From Planctomycetota bacterium (GTDB lineage Bacteria; Planctomycetota; Planctomycetia; Pirellulales; Pirellulaceae): a DNA stretch of 64,000 nt. The notes below the pieces were generated by a model. It was not told the origin of the DNA. It searched no databases and saw only the letters and a program-made list of their open reading frames with translations. Location: NCBI GenBank assembly GCA_014381825.1, contig JACNKX010000100.1, forward strand, positions 35,697-99,696, in the 5' to 3' direction. This document shows, one piece after another, positions 17,138 through 26,421 of the stretch. Made by a program: the position numbers and the translations under genes. Numbering within the stretch: the stretch's first letter is position 1; the number at the start of each line of letters is the position of its first letter.

Positions 17138-19197
17138 TTGCTCGTCAACTCGTTCCATAGCTCATCAATCCGATCTGATCCGCTGACCGGTCCTTGGCAG
17201 GCGAAATTCTCGCAGACAAAAACGGTAACCGACTCATTGGCGAGTTGTTTGCCCCGGAACATTGGGTCGAGGTGAGCTGAATGTGCCGCCTCGTCAGTCG
17301 TTCGAGCGGCGACGACGTGATTGGGGGCGTAGCGTCGAGAAAGATCTGCGGCGACGAGAGATACGTCCGCTTTGCTTGCGCCAAGAATCGCGATCTCCTT
17401 GGTCGGACCAAAGAGCATGTCGGCGGCGATCAGCAACTGGCCAGCTGCTGTCGGCGATTGACGCATGACTCCAACGGTCGATTCAAGAGCGGAGCGGGCT
17501 GCTTCAAGATAGTCGCTCCTTCCAGTCAGCTTTCCAAGTCGCAGCAACCCCGTTGCCGACATGGCGTTGCCGCTGGGAACGCTGCTGTCGTGAACATCTT
17601 TGCTGCGGGTGATTAGTTGCTCGTGATCGTCGGCTGTGAAGAAAAACCCACCGCCAGCCGAGTCTGTGAAGTGAGCGATGACTAGGTCGGCAAGCGTCAC
17701 CGCTTCATCGATCCAACGTTCATCGAAGCTCGCTTCGTACAAGCTGACGAGAGCATTGATCAGGTAGGTGTAGTCATCGAGATACGCATCGAACTTCGCT
17801 ACTCCGGCCCGCCAGGAGTGTAACAGCCGACCATCGTTGCGTCGCATTTCGCTTAAGATGAAATCAGTGGCAGCACTTGCAGCGGCGAGATACTTCGATT
17901 CGTCCAGGATGCCCGAGGCGCGCGCCATCGAGTCGATCATTAGAGCGTTCCAGCTAACGAGAATCTTGTCATCTTTGTCTGGCCGGATTCGCTGGTCTCG
18001 TACGGCGAGCAGTGCCGCGCGGCTCTCGGCCAATTCGTCGTTCAGTTCGTTCAAGTCCCAACTGCGAAGCGCCGCGCATTGAGCGATCGTCTTCGGCAAG
18101 TTGAGGATGTTGTTGCCCTCAAAATTCCCAGACTCCGTGACGTCGTAAACGTAACAGAATCGTTCAGCCTTCTCGTCGCCTAGTATTTCCTTGATCTCGG
18201 CCAGCGTCCAAACGTAGAACTTTCCTTCGACGCCTTCGCTATCGGCGTCCTCTGTACTGTGGAAACCGCCTCGCTCGTCGGTCATATAGGAAAGAATGTA
18301 ATCAAGCGTTTCGCGAGTGGCTTGTGCATAGGTCTCGTCCCCGGTGATCAAATACCCATCGAGGTAGGCTGCGGTTAGTAGAGCATTGTCATAGAGCATC
18401 TTCTCGAAGTGCGGAACCAGCCACCTTGCGTCGACGGAATAGCGGGCAAATCCGCCTGCCAAATGGTCATAGATTCCGCTTCGCGCCATCTTATCGAGGC
18501 TTAGCTTTACCATGTCGAGTACGCCGTCTCGGCGCGTTCGGAACCAGACTCGCATGAGCAGTTGCAGATCCATCGAGTGCGGAAACTTCGGAGCCTGGCC
18601 AAAGCCGCCGTTGGTAAAGTCGAAGATCTGCTCCAGCTTTGCCGTCGCGTTCCCCATTAGTTCCGGTGTGAGTTCTCCGGCAGCTTCGTCTGTCCGCCCG
18701 ACTTGCTGTAGGTGTCGAGTCAACTCGTCAGCCTGCTCGATCGCTTGTTCGCGTCGATTCAGCCAAGCATCTTCGACGCCGACGATCACTTGGGCAAAGC
18801 CAGGCATCCCCATGCTTGCTTCCGGCGGCCAGTACGTGCCGCCGAAAAACGGTTGTAGATCGGGAGTCAAAAAGACCGACATCGGCCAACCGCCGCGACC
18901 GGTGATCAGTTGCACTGCATTCATGTAGATTTGGTCGAGGTCGGGCCGCTCTTCGCGATCAACTTTGATGTTGATGAACTTGTCGTTCAAGGCCGTCGCG
19001 ATCGACGCATTCTCGAAGCTCTCGTGTTCCATCACGTGGCACCAGTGGCAAGCCGAGTAGCCTATCGAAAGAAAGATCGGTTTCTGTTCGGCTTTGGAGC
19101 GTTCAAGTGCCTCGCGTCCCCACGGATACCAATCCACTGGATTGTTCGCATGTTGCAGCAGGTAGGGACTGGTTTCGTTGGCGAGTCGGTTCGGCAT
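17134..19197 (-). CDS. DUF255 thioredoxin-domain protein (YyaL/SPATA20-like)
   Basis: Start placed at 19197 ([19 protein letters not shown]), the canonical N-terminus of the family. The open frame continues upstream to 19527 but that part lies within panB. The thioredoxin-like domain (about residues 1-165) has the CxxC-type motif [14 protein letters not shown] and the block [21 protein letters not shown]. The remainder forms an (alpha/alpha)6-barrel-like region with [26 protein letters not shown]. Proteins of this family are about 680-690 residues; this one is 687. Its cellular role is poorly known. It lies between panB and the PhyH gene on the same strand. Confidence 0.93.
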   Translation of the reverse strand: MPNRLANETSPYLLQHANNPVDWYPWGREALERSKAEQKPIFLSIGYSACHWCHVMEHESFENASIATALNDKFINIKVDREERPDLDQIYMNAVQLITGRGGWPMSVFLTPDLQPFFGGTYWPPEASMGMPGFAQVIVGVEDAWLNRREQAIEQADELTRHLQQVGRTDEAAGELTPELMGNATAKLEQIFDFTNGGFGQAPKFPHSMDLQLLMRVWFRTRRDGVLDMVKLSLDKMARSGIYDHLAGGFARYSVDARWLVPHFEKMLYDNALLTAAYLDGYLITGDETYAQATRETLDYILSYMTDERGGFHSTEDADSEGVEGKFYVWTLAEIKEILGDEKAERFCYVYDVTESGNFEGNNILNLPKTIAQCAALRSWDLNELNDELAESRAALLAVRDQRIRPDKDDKILVSWNALMIDSMARASGILDESKYLAAASAATDFILSEMRRNDGRLLHSWRAGVAKFDAYLDDYTYLINALVSLYEASFDERWIDEAVTLADLVIAHFTDSAGGGFFFTADDHEQLITRSKDVHDSSVPSGNAMSATGLLRLGKLTGRSDYLEAARSALESTVGVMRQSPTAAGQLLIAADMLFGPTKEIAILGASKADVSLVAADLSRRYAPNHVVAARTTDEAAHSAHLDPMFRGKQLANESVTVFVCENFACQGPVSGSDRIDELWNELTSK

Positions 19198-19228
19198 GGT
19201 CGACGGTACTCCTCGGCTCCTGCTACCG

Positions 19229-20026
19229 TTACTTGTAGCTTTCGGCGTCGCCGGGAAAATCTCCGTTGCGAATATCGTCTCGGAACTGAGCGACGGCATC
19301 GGTGATAACGCCTTCCATGTCGGCGTATTGTCGTGCGAAGCGAGGTACGTATCCGCTTGTGAGCCCGAGCATGTCATGCACGACCAGGACTTGGCCATCG
19401 CAAGCCGCGCCGGCTCCGATTCCGATGGTTGGTACTTGGAGTGTCTCTGTGATTGTTTTCGCCACCCGTGACGAAACGCATTCGAGCAAGACCGAGAACG
19501 CGCCGGCTTCCTCAGCGGTTTTCGCATCCTTCAATAGACGCTCTTCGTCGCGTTGAACCTTGTAGCCCCCCAGTTGATGAACTGCCTGCGGGCTGAGTCC
19601 CACGTGCGCCATGACCGGGATGCCGGCAGCGACGAGCGCCGAAATGGTATCTGCCTGGTCTGCTCCGCACTCGAGTTTGACCGCTTGGCAACGCGTCTCC
19701 TTGATGATCCGAGCTGCGTTCTCGATGGTCTTGTGGATACCAAGGTGATAGGCCGGAAAGGGCAAGTCGACGACGACAAAAGCCTGCTCGACGGCACGAC
19801 CAACGATCTCGGCATGATAGATGATTTGATCAAGCGTGACGGGCAGCGTGTTCTCGTGCCCTTGTACGACCATCGACATGCTATCGCCGACGAGAATCGC
19901 CTCGACGCCAGCGCGATCCAACAATCGAGCTGTTGGAAAATCGTACGCCGTAAGCATCGTGATCTTATGCCCACGAGCTTTCATCGCCGATAAGTCTCTT
20001 ACGGTAATTCGTTGGCTGGACGACAT
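19229..20026 (-). CDS. panB: 3-methyl-2-oxobutanoate hydroxymethyltransferase
   Basis: PanB catalyses the first committed step of pantothenate (coenzyme A) synthesis, transferring a hydroxymethyl group from methylene-tetrahydrofolate to 2-oxoisovalerate. Family blocks are clear: [40 protein letters not shown] (metal-binding Asp), [38 protein letters not shown] and the C-terminal FVPRFAR-like [10 protein letters not shown]. The length of 265 residues is normal. No panC or panD is nearby in this window. The gene starts at the ATG ending at 20026 and is followed 31 bases later by the DUF255 gene on the same strand. Confidence 0.97.
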   Translation of the reverse strand: MSSSQRITVRDLSAMKARGHKITMLTAYDFPTARLLDRAGVEAILVGDSMSMVVQGHENTLPVTLDQIIYHAEIVGRAVEQAFVVVDLPFPAYHLGIHKTIENAARIIKETRCQAVKLECGADQADTISALVAAGIPVMAHVGLSPQAVHQLGGYKVQRDEERLLKDAKTAEEAGAFSVLLECVSSRVAKTITETLQVPTIGIGAGAACDGQVLVVHDMLGLTSGYVPRFARQYADMEGVITDAVAQFRDDIRNGDFPGDAESYK

Positions 20027-20161
20027 TAAGGCATTGTGACGCGGAGTTGCAAGGCTGACAACGGGCCGTTCCTCGCTCTGTGGTGAGGTTCCGCTGGCCG
20101 AGAGCGGCGACGTGCGTTATTCTGGAAGTGGCGAGGAAAACCCATTAGTAAGGTAAATCAA

Positions 20162-20923
20162 ATGCGATTCGCTTACGGCATTACCCTGTTGATCACGTTC
20201 TGTGTGGCGAGTTTTGCATGGAGCCAGGAAGGTACTCCGCGCGAGAACGTGACGGCGAAGGGAATCGTGAAGGGCGTTCGTCCCGGAGTTCTCGCGGTTG
20301 TAACCGAGCAAGGTCAGCAGTGGCTCGTTAAAACGCCCGAGCGTCCACAGGGTATCTCGTTTGTGGCGTCCGCTAATCGAAGCTGGTTGCGTCCGGGGAT
20401 GCTCGTCAAGTTCAAAAATTCTTTCGACGCAAAAGGAAAGCCCGCTGCTCTTGTCCGACAACTCGAAGTCATCTCGCTTCGTGCTGACACGCAAATCGGA
20501 TTGACTCCAGATGCGAAGCTCGCCGGAGGCGGAGCTGGATTGTTTTCGGACGACGAACCGGCAAAGAAATCCACAGCTCCGAAAACGATGTCGTTTACTG
20601 TTGTCGGCACACTGCGTGGCTTCAAGGATGGCAATATCCTTGTCGCGGCAGGTCGCACGACCGTCCAAAGCCAATTGGATGAGAAAGCCAGCATCTCCGT
20701 TGATGTGTCAGATTATTCACTAGCACGTGATGGCGATTCCGTTCAGGTCAGCGGTTGGTACTACTTAGGCCAGCGTGACCGCGTGTTCAGCACCCGGCTG
20801 ACGATTTCATCCAAACAGAAATTAGGCATGGAGGAAGGGCCGGATAAAAAAGCCTCCGCCAAGAAGCAGCCTCCAAAGAAGGAAGATGTCGAAAAGGCTC
20901 TTGAAGACCTGTTCTCAAGTTAG
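20162..20923 (+). CDS. Secreted hypothetical protein (253 aa)
   Basis: Start at ATG 20162 with AAGG about eight bases upstream. A signal peptide is clear: MRFAYGITLLITFCVASFAW, cleaved probably after WSQ. The mature part shows two similar beta-rich halves: residues about 30-110 (NVTAKGIVKGVRPGVLAVVT) and 140-215 (FTVVGTLRGFKDGNILVAAG). Each begins with a short strand that introduces a 'what the solute does' OB-like pattern. The tail is Lys-rich (DKKASAKKQPPKKEDVEKAL). I do not recognise a named family; it resembles planctomycete periplasmic proteins of unknown function. Confidence 0.75.
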   Translation: MRFAYGITLLITFCVASFAWSQEGTPRENVTAKGIVKGVRPGVLAVVTEQGQQWLVKTPERPQGISFVASANRSWLRPGMLVKFKNSFDAKGKPAALVRQLEVISLRADTQIGLTPDAKLAGGGAGLFSDDEPAKKSTAPKTMSFTVVGTLRGFKDGNILVAAGRTTVQSQLDEKASISVDVSDYSLARDGDSVQVSGWYYLGQRDRVFSTRLTISSKQKLGMEEGPDKKASAKKQPPKKEDVEKALEDLFSS

Positions 20924-20989
20924 CTCGGTTGCGACTCTCCTCATCAAGTCGCGTCGCTCTCGCGATGCCTTCTGAGACACAGCCGATTG

Positions 20990-22087
20990 TCAGGCGGCGC
21001 GATGCTGTGCTTGAATCTCGTCGGAGCAAACGTCGCTATAAACTTTAGATAGACGTGTCGTCCAAGCTTCGATTGAGAACTCGCGGATGGCGCGGTCGTA
21101 TGCAGCGTCGGCAAATCGCTGTCGCAAGGGTTGGTCGTCGTGTAAGCGACGAATCGCATCGGCGATCGCTTCGACGTTCTCGGTGGGTACGACCAGGCCG
21201 TTCGTTTCGTCCTGGACCTGTTCAGGCAATCCACCGGCGTTGCTTACGACGGGACAGACGCGTTGCGCCATCGCTTCCATGATCGACATGCTAAGACCTT
21301 CCATTCGGGATGGAGATGCGTAGATATCAAACAAGCCGGCTAAGTTGCCAGCGCCGGGGCGAGGGCCCGTCAGTCGGACGCGATCTGCGATTCTCGTGTC
21401 GGCAGCAAGAGCTTCCACGCGCGAGTCGCTGACCTGCCCAATAAGCAACCAGTAGACATTTCGTAGATCGGCAAGTTGTATTGCGGCTCGTAACAGGAGG
21501 TCGATACCTTTGACGGGCCTAATGCTCGCCACAAGGCCCACGACAAAGGCGTCGTCCGGGATGCCAAACTCGCTTCGCGCCGAAAGAGGCGGAGTTTGAA
21601 GACTGTGGGGCGAACAGCCTTCCCAAACGGTTGCCAGCTTGCTACGAGGGATGTTTGATGCCGCCAGTGCCTCTTCGGTTGTGTGGCAAACGCAGAGGAT
21701 CTTCGAAACTCGAGGATGCCAGAAGGTGATCCAGTTTGCAGGGTCGAGCAAACGAAGTTGGTTCACAGTGCCACGGTATCCAATAATTTTAGGCTGCTCG
21801 CGAAGTCCGCGACATGCGCCAATGACGTTCGCCAAGTTCCTGCTGGTGTACGCGTGAACAATATCGTAGTTGCCGCTTTGTATCCGTGCACGAATAGCGC
21901 GGCGTGCGGCGAAGTCGAGCTTGTTTCGGCAATGTAAAAACGTGAGTGGGATCGCGGAAGAATCCACCGGTGGCTCTTCGTTCCAGCGACACATTACATC
22001 CAGCGAGATATCCGGTCGCGCCGCGAGCATTGGCGCAACTCGTTGAACCTGTGCCGATAGATAATCAAAGACCCAAAGGACTCGCAT
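20990..22087 (-). CDS. Glycosyltransferase family 4 protein
   Basis: A GT-B fold glycosyltransferase. The C-terminal nucleotide-sugar half has the expected blocks: VVGLVASIRPVKGIDLLLRA, the EX7E-type motif in RMEGLSMSIMEAMAQRVCPV, and SNAGGLPEQVQ. The N-terminal acceptor half contains DIVHAYTSRNLANVIGAC. At 365 residues it is a normal GT4 length, and it probably transfers an activated sugar to a lipid-linked glycan, LPS core or exopolysaccharide. Its last codons and stop (CGCGCCGCCTGA) are nearly identical to the ends of the next two genes, although it is on the opposite strand. Confidence 0.9.
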   Translation of the reverse strand: MRVLWVFDYLSAQVQRVAPMLAARPDISLDVMCRWNEEPPVDSSAIPLTFLHCRNKLDFAARRAIRARIQSGNYDIVHAYTSRNLANVIGACRGLREQPKIIGYRGTVNQLRLLDPANWITFWHPRVSKILCVCHTTEEALAASNIPRSKLATVWEGCSPHSLQTPPLSARSEFGIPDDAFVVGLVASIRPVKGIDLLLRAAIQLADLRNVYWLLIGQVSDSRVEALAADTRIADRVRLTGPRPGAGNLAGLFDIYASPSRMEGLSMSIMEAMAQRVCPVVSNAGGLPEQVQDETNGLVVPTENVEAIADAIRRLHDDQPLRQRFADAAYDRAIREFSIEAWTTRLSKVYSDVCSDEIQAQHRAA

Positions 22088-22285
22088 CCGAACGCTCCGC
22101 GCGTAAGTGGTAGTTTCCCATCGCAGAGATGACAGCGAATGCTATCGGATGGGTCAAGGTCAGTCGTCGGAAACCGGTTGCTAGCACACGACTATAAAGA
22201 ATCTGCCTTAACGTGATTTAAGCTGCCAGCTACCATACACCTCGACCCGTTGGGACTCTTCGCCCGCCGCACCAGGAGTGAATTC

Positions 22286-23050
22286 ATGCTACGACAGCTC
22301 AACAACCTTTGGCGGTATGGGCGATTGCGCACGAATAGTTCGACGCCACGGAAGCGAAAGCCGAAGATTCTTTGCGAGCGACCCGAGCTTGAGATCGGAA
22401 ACATGATCGATTTTGTTCAGGCCCATCATGGCAAACGCGGGGAGGACTTCTTCTTTGTCCAAATCGGTGCCTTCGACGGCGTCACGGCAGACCCGATCTA
22501 TGGCCTTGTCAGGAAGCACGGATGGCACGGGGTTTTAGTCGAGCCTCAAGTCGAAGCGTTCGATTTGCTCCAGAAGAACTACGCCGATCAATCGGGCTTG
22601 CAGTTCTTCAACATTGCCATCGGAGCCGAGGACGGCGAGATCTCGCTGTTTACTAGAACGGATGGAATGGTTCAGGCGGCGAGCTTGGAGAAACACCTGA
22701 TGAACAAGCCGGGCCGTCGTCGTCGGTTACTCCAAGAACGTCGTGTGCCCTGCTGGACGTTCGGTCGATTGTTGACGGAATCAAACGCGCCTCACGACAT
22801 CGACTTGCTTCAGATCGACGCAGAGGGATTCGACTATGAAATCATACGCTCCATCGACTTCAACGTAGTGAAGCCGGCGATCATTCACTACGAACACATG
22901 GTTCTCTCCGAGCCGGATCGGAACGCTTGCCTGGAACTTCTTGCCAGCGAAGGATATCGGTTTGTGTTACAGGACAATGACACGCTGGCGTATCGCGATG
23001 CATCTTACGTAGGGGAGCATCGTTCATCGACTGCGGCTCGCGCCGCCTAA
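22286..23050 (+). CDS. FkbM-family methyltransferase
   Basis: The ATG at 22286 has a good ribosome-binding site (AGGAG, eight bases before). The upstream TTG at 22250 is rejected. The protein has the FkbM pattern: DFFFVQIGAFDGVTADPI (SAM-binding motif I), WHGVLVEPQVEAFDLLQKNY, FFNIAIGAEDGEISLF and IDLLQIDAEGFDYEIIRSI. It has no signal peptide. FkbM proteins O-methylate sugars or other hydroxyls, often in glycan loci, which fits the neighbouring glycosyltransferases. It ends with CGCGCCGCCTAA (residues RAA). Confidence 0.9.
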   Translation: MLRQLNNLWRYGRLRTNSSTPRKRKPKILCERPELEIGNMIDFVQAHHGKRGEDFFFVQIGAFDGVTADPIYGLVRKHGWHGVLVEPQVEAFDLLQKNYADQSGLQFFNIAIGAEDGEISLFTRTDGMVQAASLEKHLMNKPGRRRRLLQERRVPCWTFGRLLTESNAPHDIDLLQIDAEGFDYEIIRSIDFNVVKPAIIHYEHMVLSEPDRNACLELLASEGYRFVLQDNDTLAYRDASYVGEHRSSTAARAA

Positions 23051-23091
23051 GCCACCGCTGATTCTTGTGGACCAGGAGAAGGATCGCTAAC

Positions 23092-24240
23092 GTGCCATCC
23101 GTTGTCATTGACGTCGAGCGTTTGAAGAACATTCATTGCGGATTGGGGCAGTTTAGTCTGCATCTGAGTCACGCGATATTGGATGCGGCGGGTAAAGACT
23201 TCGATCCGATTCTGTTGCTTTGTCCCGAACAACAGAAATACTACGCCGATCGTTCGGTACGTTTTCTCGACGTGACGACAGTGCGTCGCGAGCCGGTTGC
23301 CAGTCTTGCACGACCGTTGCTTGGTGCAACGGGTTTTCAAGAGCGATGTAACCTTTGGCACACCACGCATCAAGATTCGAAGTGCTTGCCGATGGATCGA
23401 CGTACACCACTAGTATTAACGATCCACGATCTGAACATCCTGCGCGAAAAGAAGCCCGCAACCATACGCCGACGCTTGAAGTCGCTTCAACGCAAAGTAA
23501 ATCGGGCGACCGTTCTAACAACCGCGTCCCAATTCGCCGCCGGTGAAATCCGCGATAACCTTGACGTTGGCGAAAAGGAGATCGCAATTATTCCGCATGG
23601 TGTATGTGTTGATCCTCAATCGGACAGGAGCCGTCGACCGGAGTCTCTTCCAGAGGGGCCGTTCCTGTTCACGATCGGCGACATCACGCCAAAGAAGAAC
23701 TTTCATGTATTGGTTGATATGGTCAAGCAACTCGAATCGTCCGGGACGCCAAACTTGCGACTCGTTATCGCCGGGGCGAAACGAGATGATTATGCCTCTC
23801 GAATCGAAAGAGAGATCCAAGGGGCGGGGCTCGCTGGTCGGATCATTCTTCCCGGTACGGTGTCCGATGAAGAGCGGAGTTGGTTATATCAGAACTGTGA
23901 CGCGTTTCTGTTTCCCTCGATCAGTGAAGGGTTCGGCTTACCGGTGATTGAAGCGATGAGCTGCGGGCGACCGGTTTTCCTATCGAGTTCGACGAGCTTG
24001 CCGGAGGTTGGAGGTCGGCTAGCGTTTTATTGGCACGATTTTTCAGCTCGCTCGATGGCGCAAGTTTTCGAGGATGGCATGGCTGTCGTCGGTCAAGAGG
24101 CGCGCTACGAAGAAAGATTACGTGAACATGCTTTGCAGTTCACTTGGAAACGGGCGGCGAAAGCTTATCTATCGCTCTACGGTCGCGTGGCGGGACGAAT
24201 TGTCGGCGGTAAATCGCAGGTCGCGCGGCGCGCCGCCTGA
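23092..24240 (+). CDS. Glycosyltransferase family 4 protein
   Basis: The GTG at 23092 with AAGGA nine bases upstream is the preferred start, giving MPSVVIDVERLKNIHCGLGQ. A TTG at 23065 is possible but less likely. GT-B motifs are FLFTIGDITPKKNFHVLVDM, RIILPGTVSDEERSWLYQNC, FLFPSISEGFGLPVIEAMSC (EX7E) and STSLPEVGG. There are 41 bases between the FkbM stop and this start, so the two probably form one transcript. The predicted role is sugar transfer in cell-surface glycan synthesis. It ends with CGCGCCGCCTGA. Confidence 0.92.
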   Translation: MPSVVIDVERLKNIHCGLGQFSLHLSHAILDAAGKDFDPILLLCPEQQKYYADRSVRFLDVTTVRREPVASLARPLLGATGFQERCNLWHTTHQDSKCLPMDRRTPLVLTIHDLNILREKKPATIRRRLKSLQRKVNRATVLTTASQFAAGEIRDNLDVGEKEIAIIPHGVCVDPQSDRSRRPESLPEGPFLFTIGDITPKKNFHVLVDMVKQLESSGTPNLRLVIAGAKRDDYASRIEREIQGAGLAGRIILPGTVSDEERSWLYQNCDAFLFPSISEGFGLPVIEAMSCGRPVFLSSSTSLPEVGGRLAFYWHDFSARSMAQVFEDGMAVVGQEARYEERLREHALQFTWKRAAKAYLSLYGRVAGRIVGGKSQVARRAA

Positions 24241-24263
24241 AAGCGGCGACTTGGCAGCATAGG

Positions 24264-25388
24264 TCACTTTTTCAATGCGACGATTGAGGCAAGTTTGTCT
24301 TCGACGAGTGTTGTTCTGGCGAGTTGCTGCTGAACTGCCGCATATACTCGGTCGACCGTGTGTTCACTCATGCAACGATGATGTTTTAGCGGGCAATCTG
24401 ATTTGCCGCACGGCCGGCATTCGACGTAATTCTGTAGATTGATCGCGAGCGGGTGTCCCGTATCACTCCACCGATAATCGATCGGACCGAACAACGTGAC
24501 GACGGGTACATCGAAGGCCGATGCGATGTGACGAGGGCCGCTGTCCGTGGTCACCATCACTTGGCTGCGTCGAATACAAGCCTTTGCTACGCCGAGGCTC
24601 AGGTCCTGTTCCGCCATACTCACGACGCGAGGATGATTCGCGAGATGTTCGATGGCGGCCGCCGTTTCGCGTTCGCGAGGCCCGCAGATTACGAGAACGG
24701 CCGAGGTTTCATCGCGAGCAATTCGCTTGGCGAGCTCTGCAAAGTGTTCTGTTGGCCAGTCGCGGGACGTTCCAATCGCGCTACCCGTGTTCAAGATCAC
24801 AACTCGCGAGGCTTGATCGAGTGCCAAGTTCTTCCAAACGCGATCCGCGCTTGTTTCGTCTGTTGGCAGTGTCGTGAGTTCGAGGTCGGGCGATTCGCGC
24901 GGACAGCCGAGAGCGTATGCCAGTCCGAGATAGTAGTCGATTGGAGCGATCGGTTTCAGCTTGCCATTCTCGCGTGGTGCGCGGAGCTTCTTTGACAACA
25001 AAGGGCCGCGAGCGTTACGAGCATATCCGACGCGCTCTCTTGCACCGGATAACCAGGCCAACAAACCGGCTCGCAGCGAGTTTGTGAGCAATACCATGAC
25101 ATCTGGCTGCCATTGCCTCAGCTGTCTGACGACGGCAAGGCTGTGAGCGCTGCGATCCGAGGCTTTTCGATCAAAGTAAATCGACCTGTCAAGCCAACGC
25201 GTGCCATCCAACACGTTCGAGACGTAGGGGCGCATGATGCCAACAAACTCGGCTTCAGCTCCATAGTGCTGTCGCAGTGCGCGAAGCGTCGGTGTTGCCA
25301 TCACGACGTCACCGATCCAGTTCGGAAGAACGATACCGATCTTCTTTACCCGAGGTTTTCTGCTCGTGCGGGAGTCGCGACTTAGCAT
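24264..25388 (-). CDS. waaF: Glycosyltransferase family 9, ADP-heptose:LPS heptosyltransferase II-like
   Basis: Start chosen at the ATG ending at 25388, just after the upstream GT2 stop; the longer frame to 25451 overlaps that gene. Family blocks: KKIGIVLPNWIGDVVMATPT, VRYARN-like VGYARNARGPLLSKKLRAP, VVILNTGSAIGTSRDWPTEH, VLVICGPRERETAAA, VTTDSGPRHIASAFDVPVV and TLFGPIDYRWSDTGHP. A cysteine-rich stretch near the C-terminus (CRPCGKSDCPLKHHRCM) is common in GT9 enzymes. WaaF adds heptose to the inner core of LPS. Donor and acceptor specificity in planctomycetes is inferred, so the symbol is tentative. Confidence 0.85.
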   Translation of the reverse strand: MLSRDSRTSRKPRVKKIGIVLPNWIGDVVMATPTLRALRQHYGAEAEFVGIMRPYVSNVLDGTRWLDRSIYFDRKASDRSAHSLAVVRQLRQWQPDVMVLLTNSLRAGLLAWLSGARERVGYARNARGPLLSKKLRAPRENGKLKPIAPIDYYLGLAYALGCPRESPDLELTTLPTDETSADRVWKNLALDQASRVVILNTGSAIGTSRDWPTEHFAELAKRIARDETSAVLVICGPRERETAAAIEHLANHPRVVSMAEQDLSLGVAKACIRRSQVMVTTDSGPRHIASAFDVPVVTLFGPIDYRWSDTGHPLAINLQNYVECRPCGKSDCPLKHHRCMSEHTVDRVYAAVQQQLARTTLVEDKLASIVALKK

Positions 25389-25396
25389 GAGAAGTT

Positions 25397-26239
25397 TCAC
25401 GCGATTTTTCGTTGTCCTGGTGGTGGAATACCTACCGCCGTGGCGGCGCACGTCGGAACAATTGTGTCAGCGAGTGGTTGTTGCTTGCCGTGCCACTGCT
25501 CCCAAAGTCGAGCCTGTTTCTGAAACGAGTAGAACGCGATCATCATGCAGATTTGAAATCCGACCGCGCCGTCGAGAAATCCGAGCCGCAGCACGTAAGT
25601 TTGCAAAAACCTAGTCGGTGCGATGAGGAACATGCGGATTCGACTTGGACGCTTGCCTGCGGCATACCATCGCTCAGCTTGAAGCCGCGCATAGTGGTGC
25701 ATCTTCTGGAGGTATTGGTCGTACGTCCAAAACGTGAAATGCGTCAGTCGATTACGGAGAGAGCCTACGCGACCACGATGCACGCGCACCGCCGCGTGGT
25801 CGGTATCGCCGACAAAGCTTGCACATGTTCGGTCGAACAACCGCAGCGCCTTGTCAGCGCCCCACTGGCCGAAACGAGCGCGGTGTCCCATAAAGTGGTT
25901 CGCGCGATAGATCTGATATCCGCTTCGCTGCGGATCGACCATGACTCTACGGATTTCCTTAGCGAGCTTCGGTGTCACACGTTCGTCGCCGTCGACGATG
26001 AGGATCCAATCATTTGTGGCTTGTTTCACCGCCCAGTTTTTGAAATCGCACGCCGTGTTCCATTTGCGTTCGATGACACGACAGCCTCCCGACTCGTGAG
26101 CGATGGCAACTGTCGCGTCGGTTGATCCCGAATCGGCAATGATCAACTCGTCGGCAACATCGCAAACGCTATCAATACACGCGCAGACGTTTTGCGCTTC
26201 GTTCTTACATGGAATGATAACCGTCAGTCGGTTGCTCAT
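25397..26239 (-). CDS. Glycosyltransferase family 2 protein (WaaE/KdtX-like)
   Basis: The ATG at 26239 gives MSNRLTVIIPCKNEAQNV, the normal N-terminus of GT2 enzymes; an upstream start at 26272 would add 11 residues. Motifs: DELIIADSGSTDATVAIAHE, the DxD-type VDGDERVTPKLAKEIRR, and a typical WaaE-like tail with RFGQWGADKALRLFDR, YLQKMHHYARLQAERWY and FLQTYVLRLGFLDGAVGFQI. It lacks a signal peptide; a C-terminal hydrophobic segment could bind the membrane. It probably adds a sugar to the LPS core. It lies eight bases upstream of the GT9 gene on the same strand, so the two are likely co-transcribed. Confidence 0.9.
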   Translation of the reverse strand: MSNRLTVIIPCKNEAQNVCACIDSVCDVADELIIADSGSTDATVAIAHESGGCRVIERKWNTACDFKNWAVKQATNDWILIVDGDERVTPKLAKEIRRVMVDPQRSGYQIYRANHFMGHRARFGQWGADKALRLFDRTCASFVGDTDHAAVRVHRGRVGSLRNRLTHFTFWTYDQYLQKMHHYARLQAERWYAAGKRPSRIRMFLIAPTRFLQTYVLRLGFLDGAVGFQICMMIAFYSFQKQARLWEQWHGKQQPLADTIVPTCAATAVGIPPPGQRKIA

Positions 26240-26383
26240 AATCGGCGGCACATCGAGTTGCAGTCGACGCAAATGGTCTGCTGCTCCACTTTAGGGAGCA
26301 ACCCAATCCGCACGAGTCTAGTCCATACCGAAAGACACGAACAAGATCACTTCGGGGAGGCCCGATGGAGAAGGAACGTCGTC

Positions 26384-26413
26384 TCGAGACCGCCAGTTCA
26401 GGCGGTCTCGAGA
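26384..26413 (-). terminator. Perfect 12-bp hairpin just after rpoC, without a U-tract
   Basis: CTCGAGACCGCC (26384-26395) and GGCGGTCTCGAG (26402-26413) form a perfect stem with a six-base loop. It begins nine bases after the rpoC stop on the minus strand. No T-run follows, so classical intrinsic termination is unsupported. It may be a U-less terminator or an mRNA-end stabiliser. Confidence 0.6.
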
Positions 26414-26421
26414 TCGGTTCG

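Noticed and set aside
19198..19527. Longer N-terminus for the DUF255 protein
   Set aside because: The extra 110 residues are inside panB in another frame and do not resemble the family, whose normal N-terminus starts at 19197.
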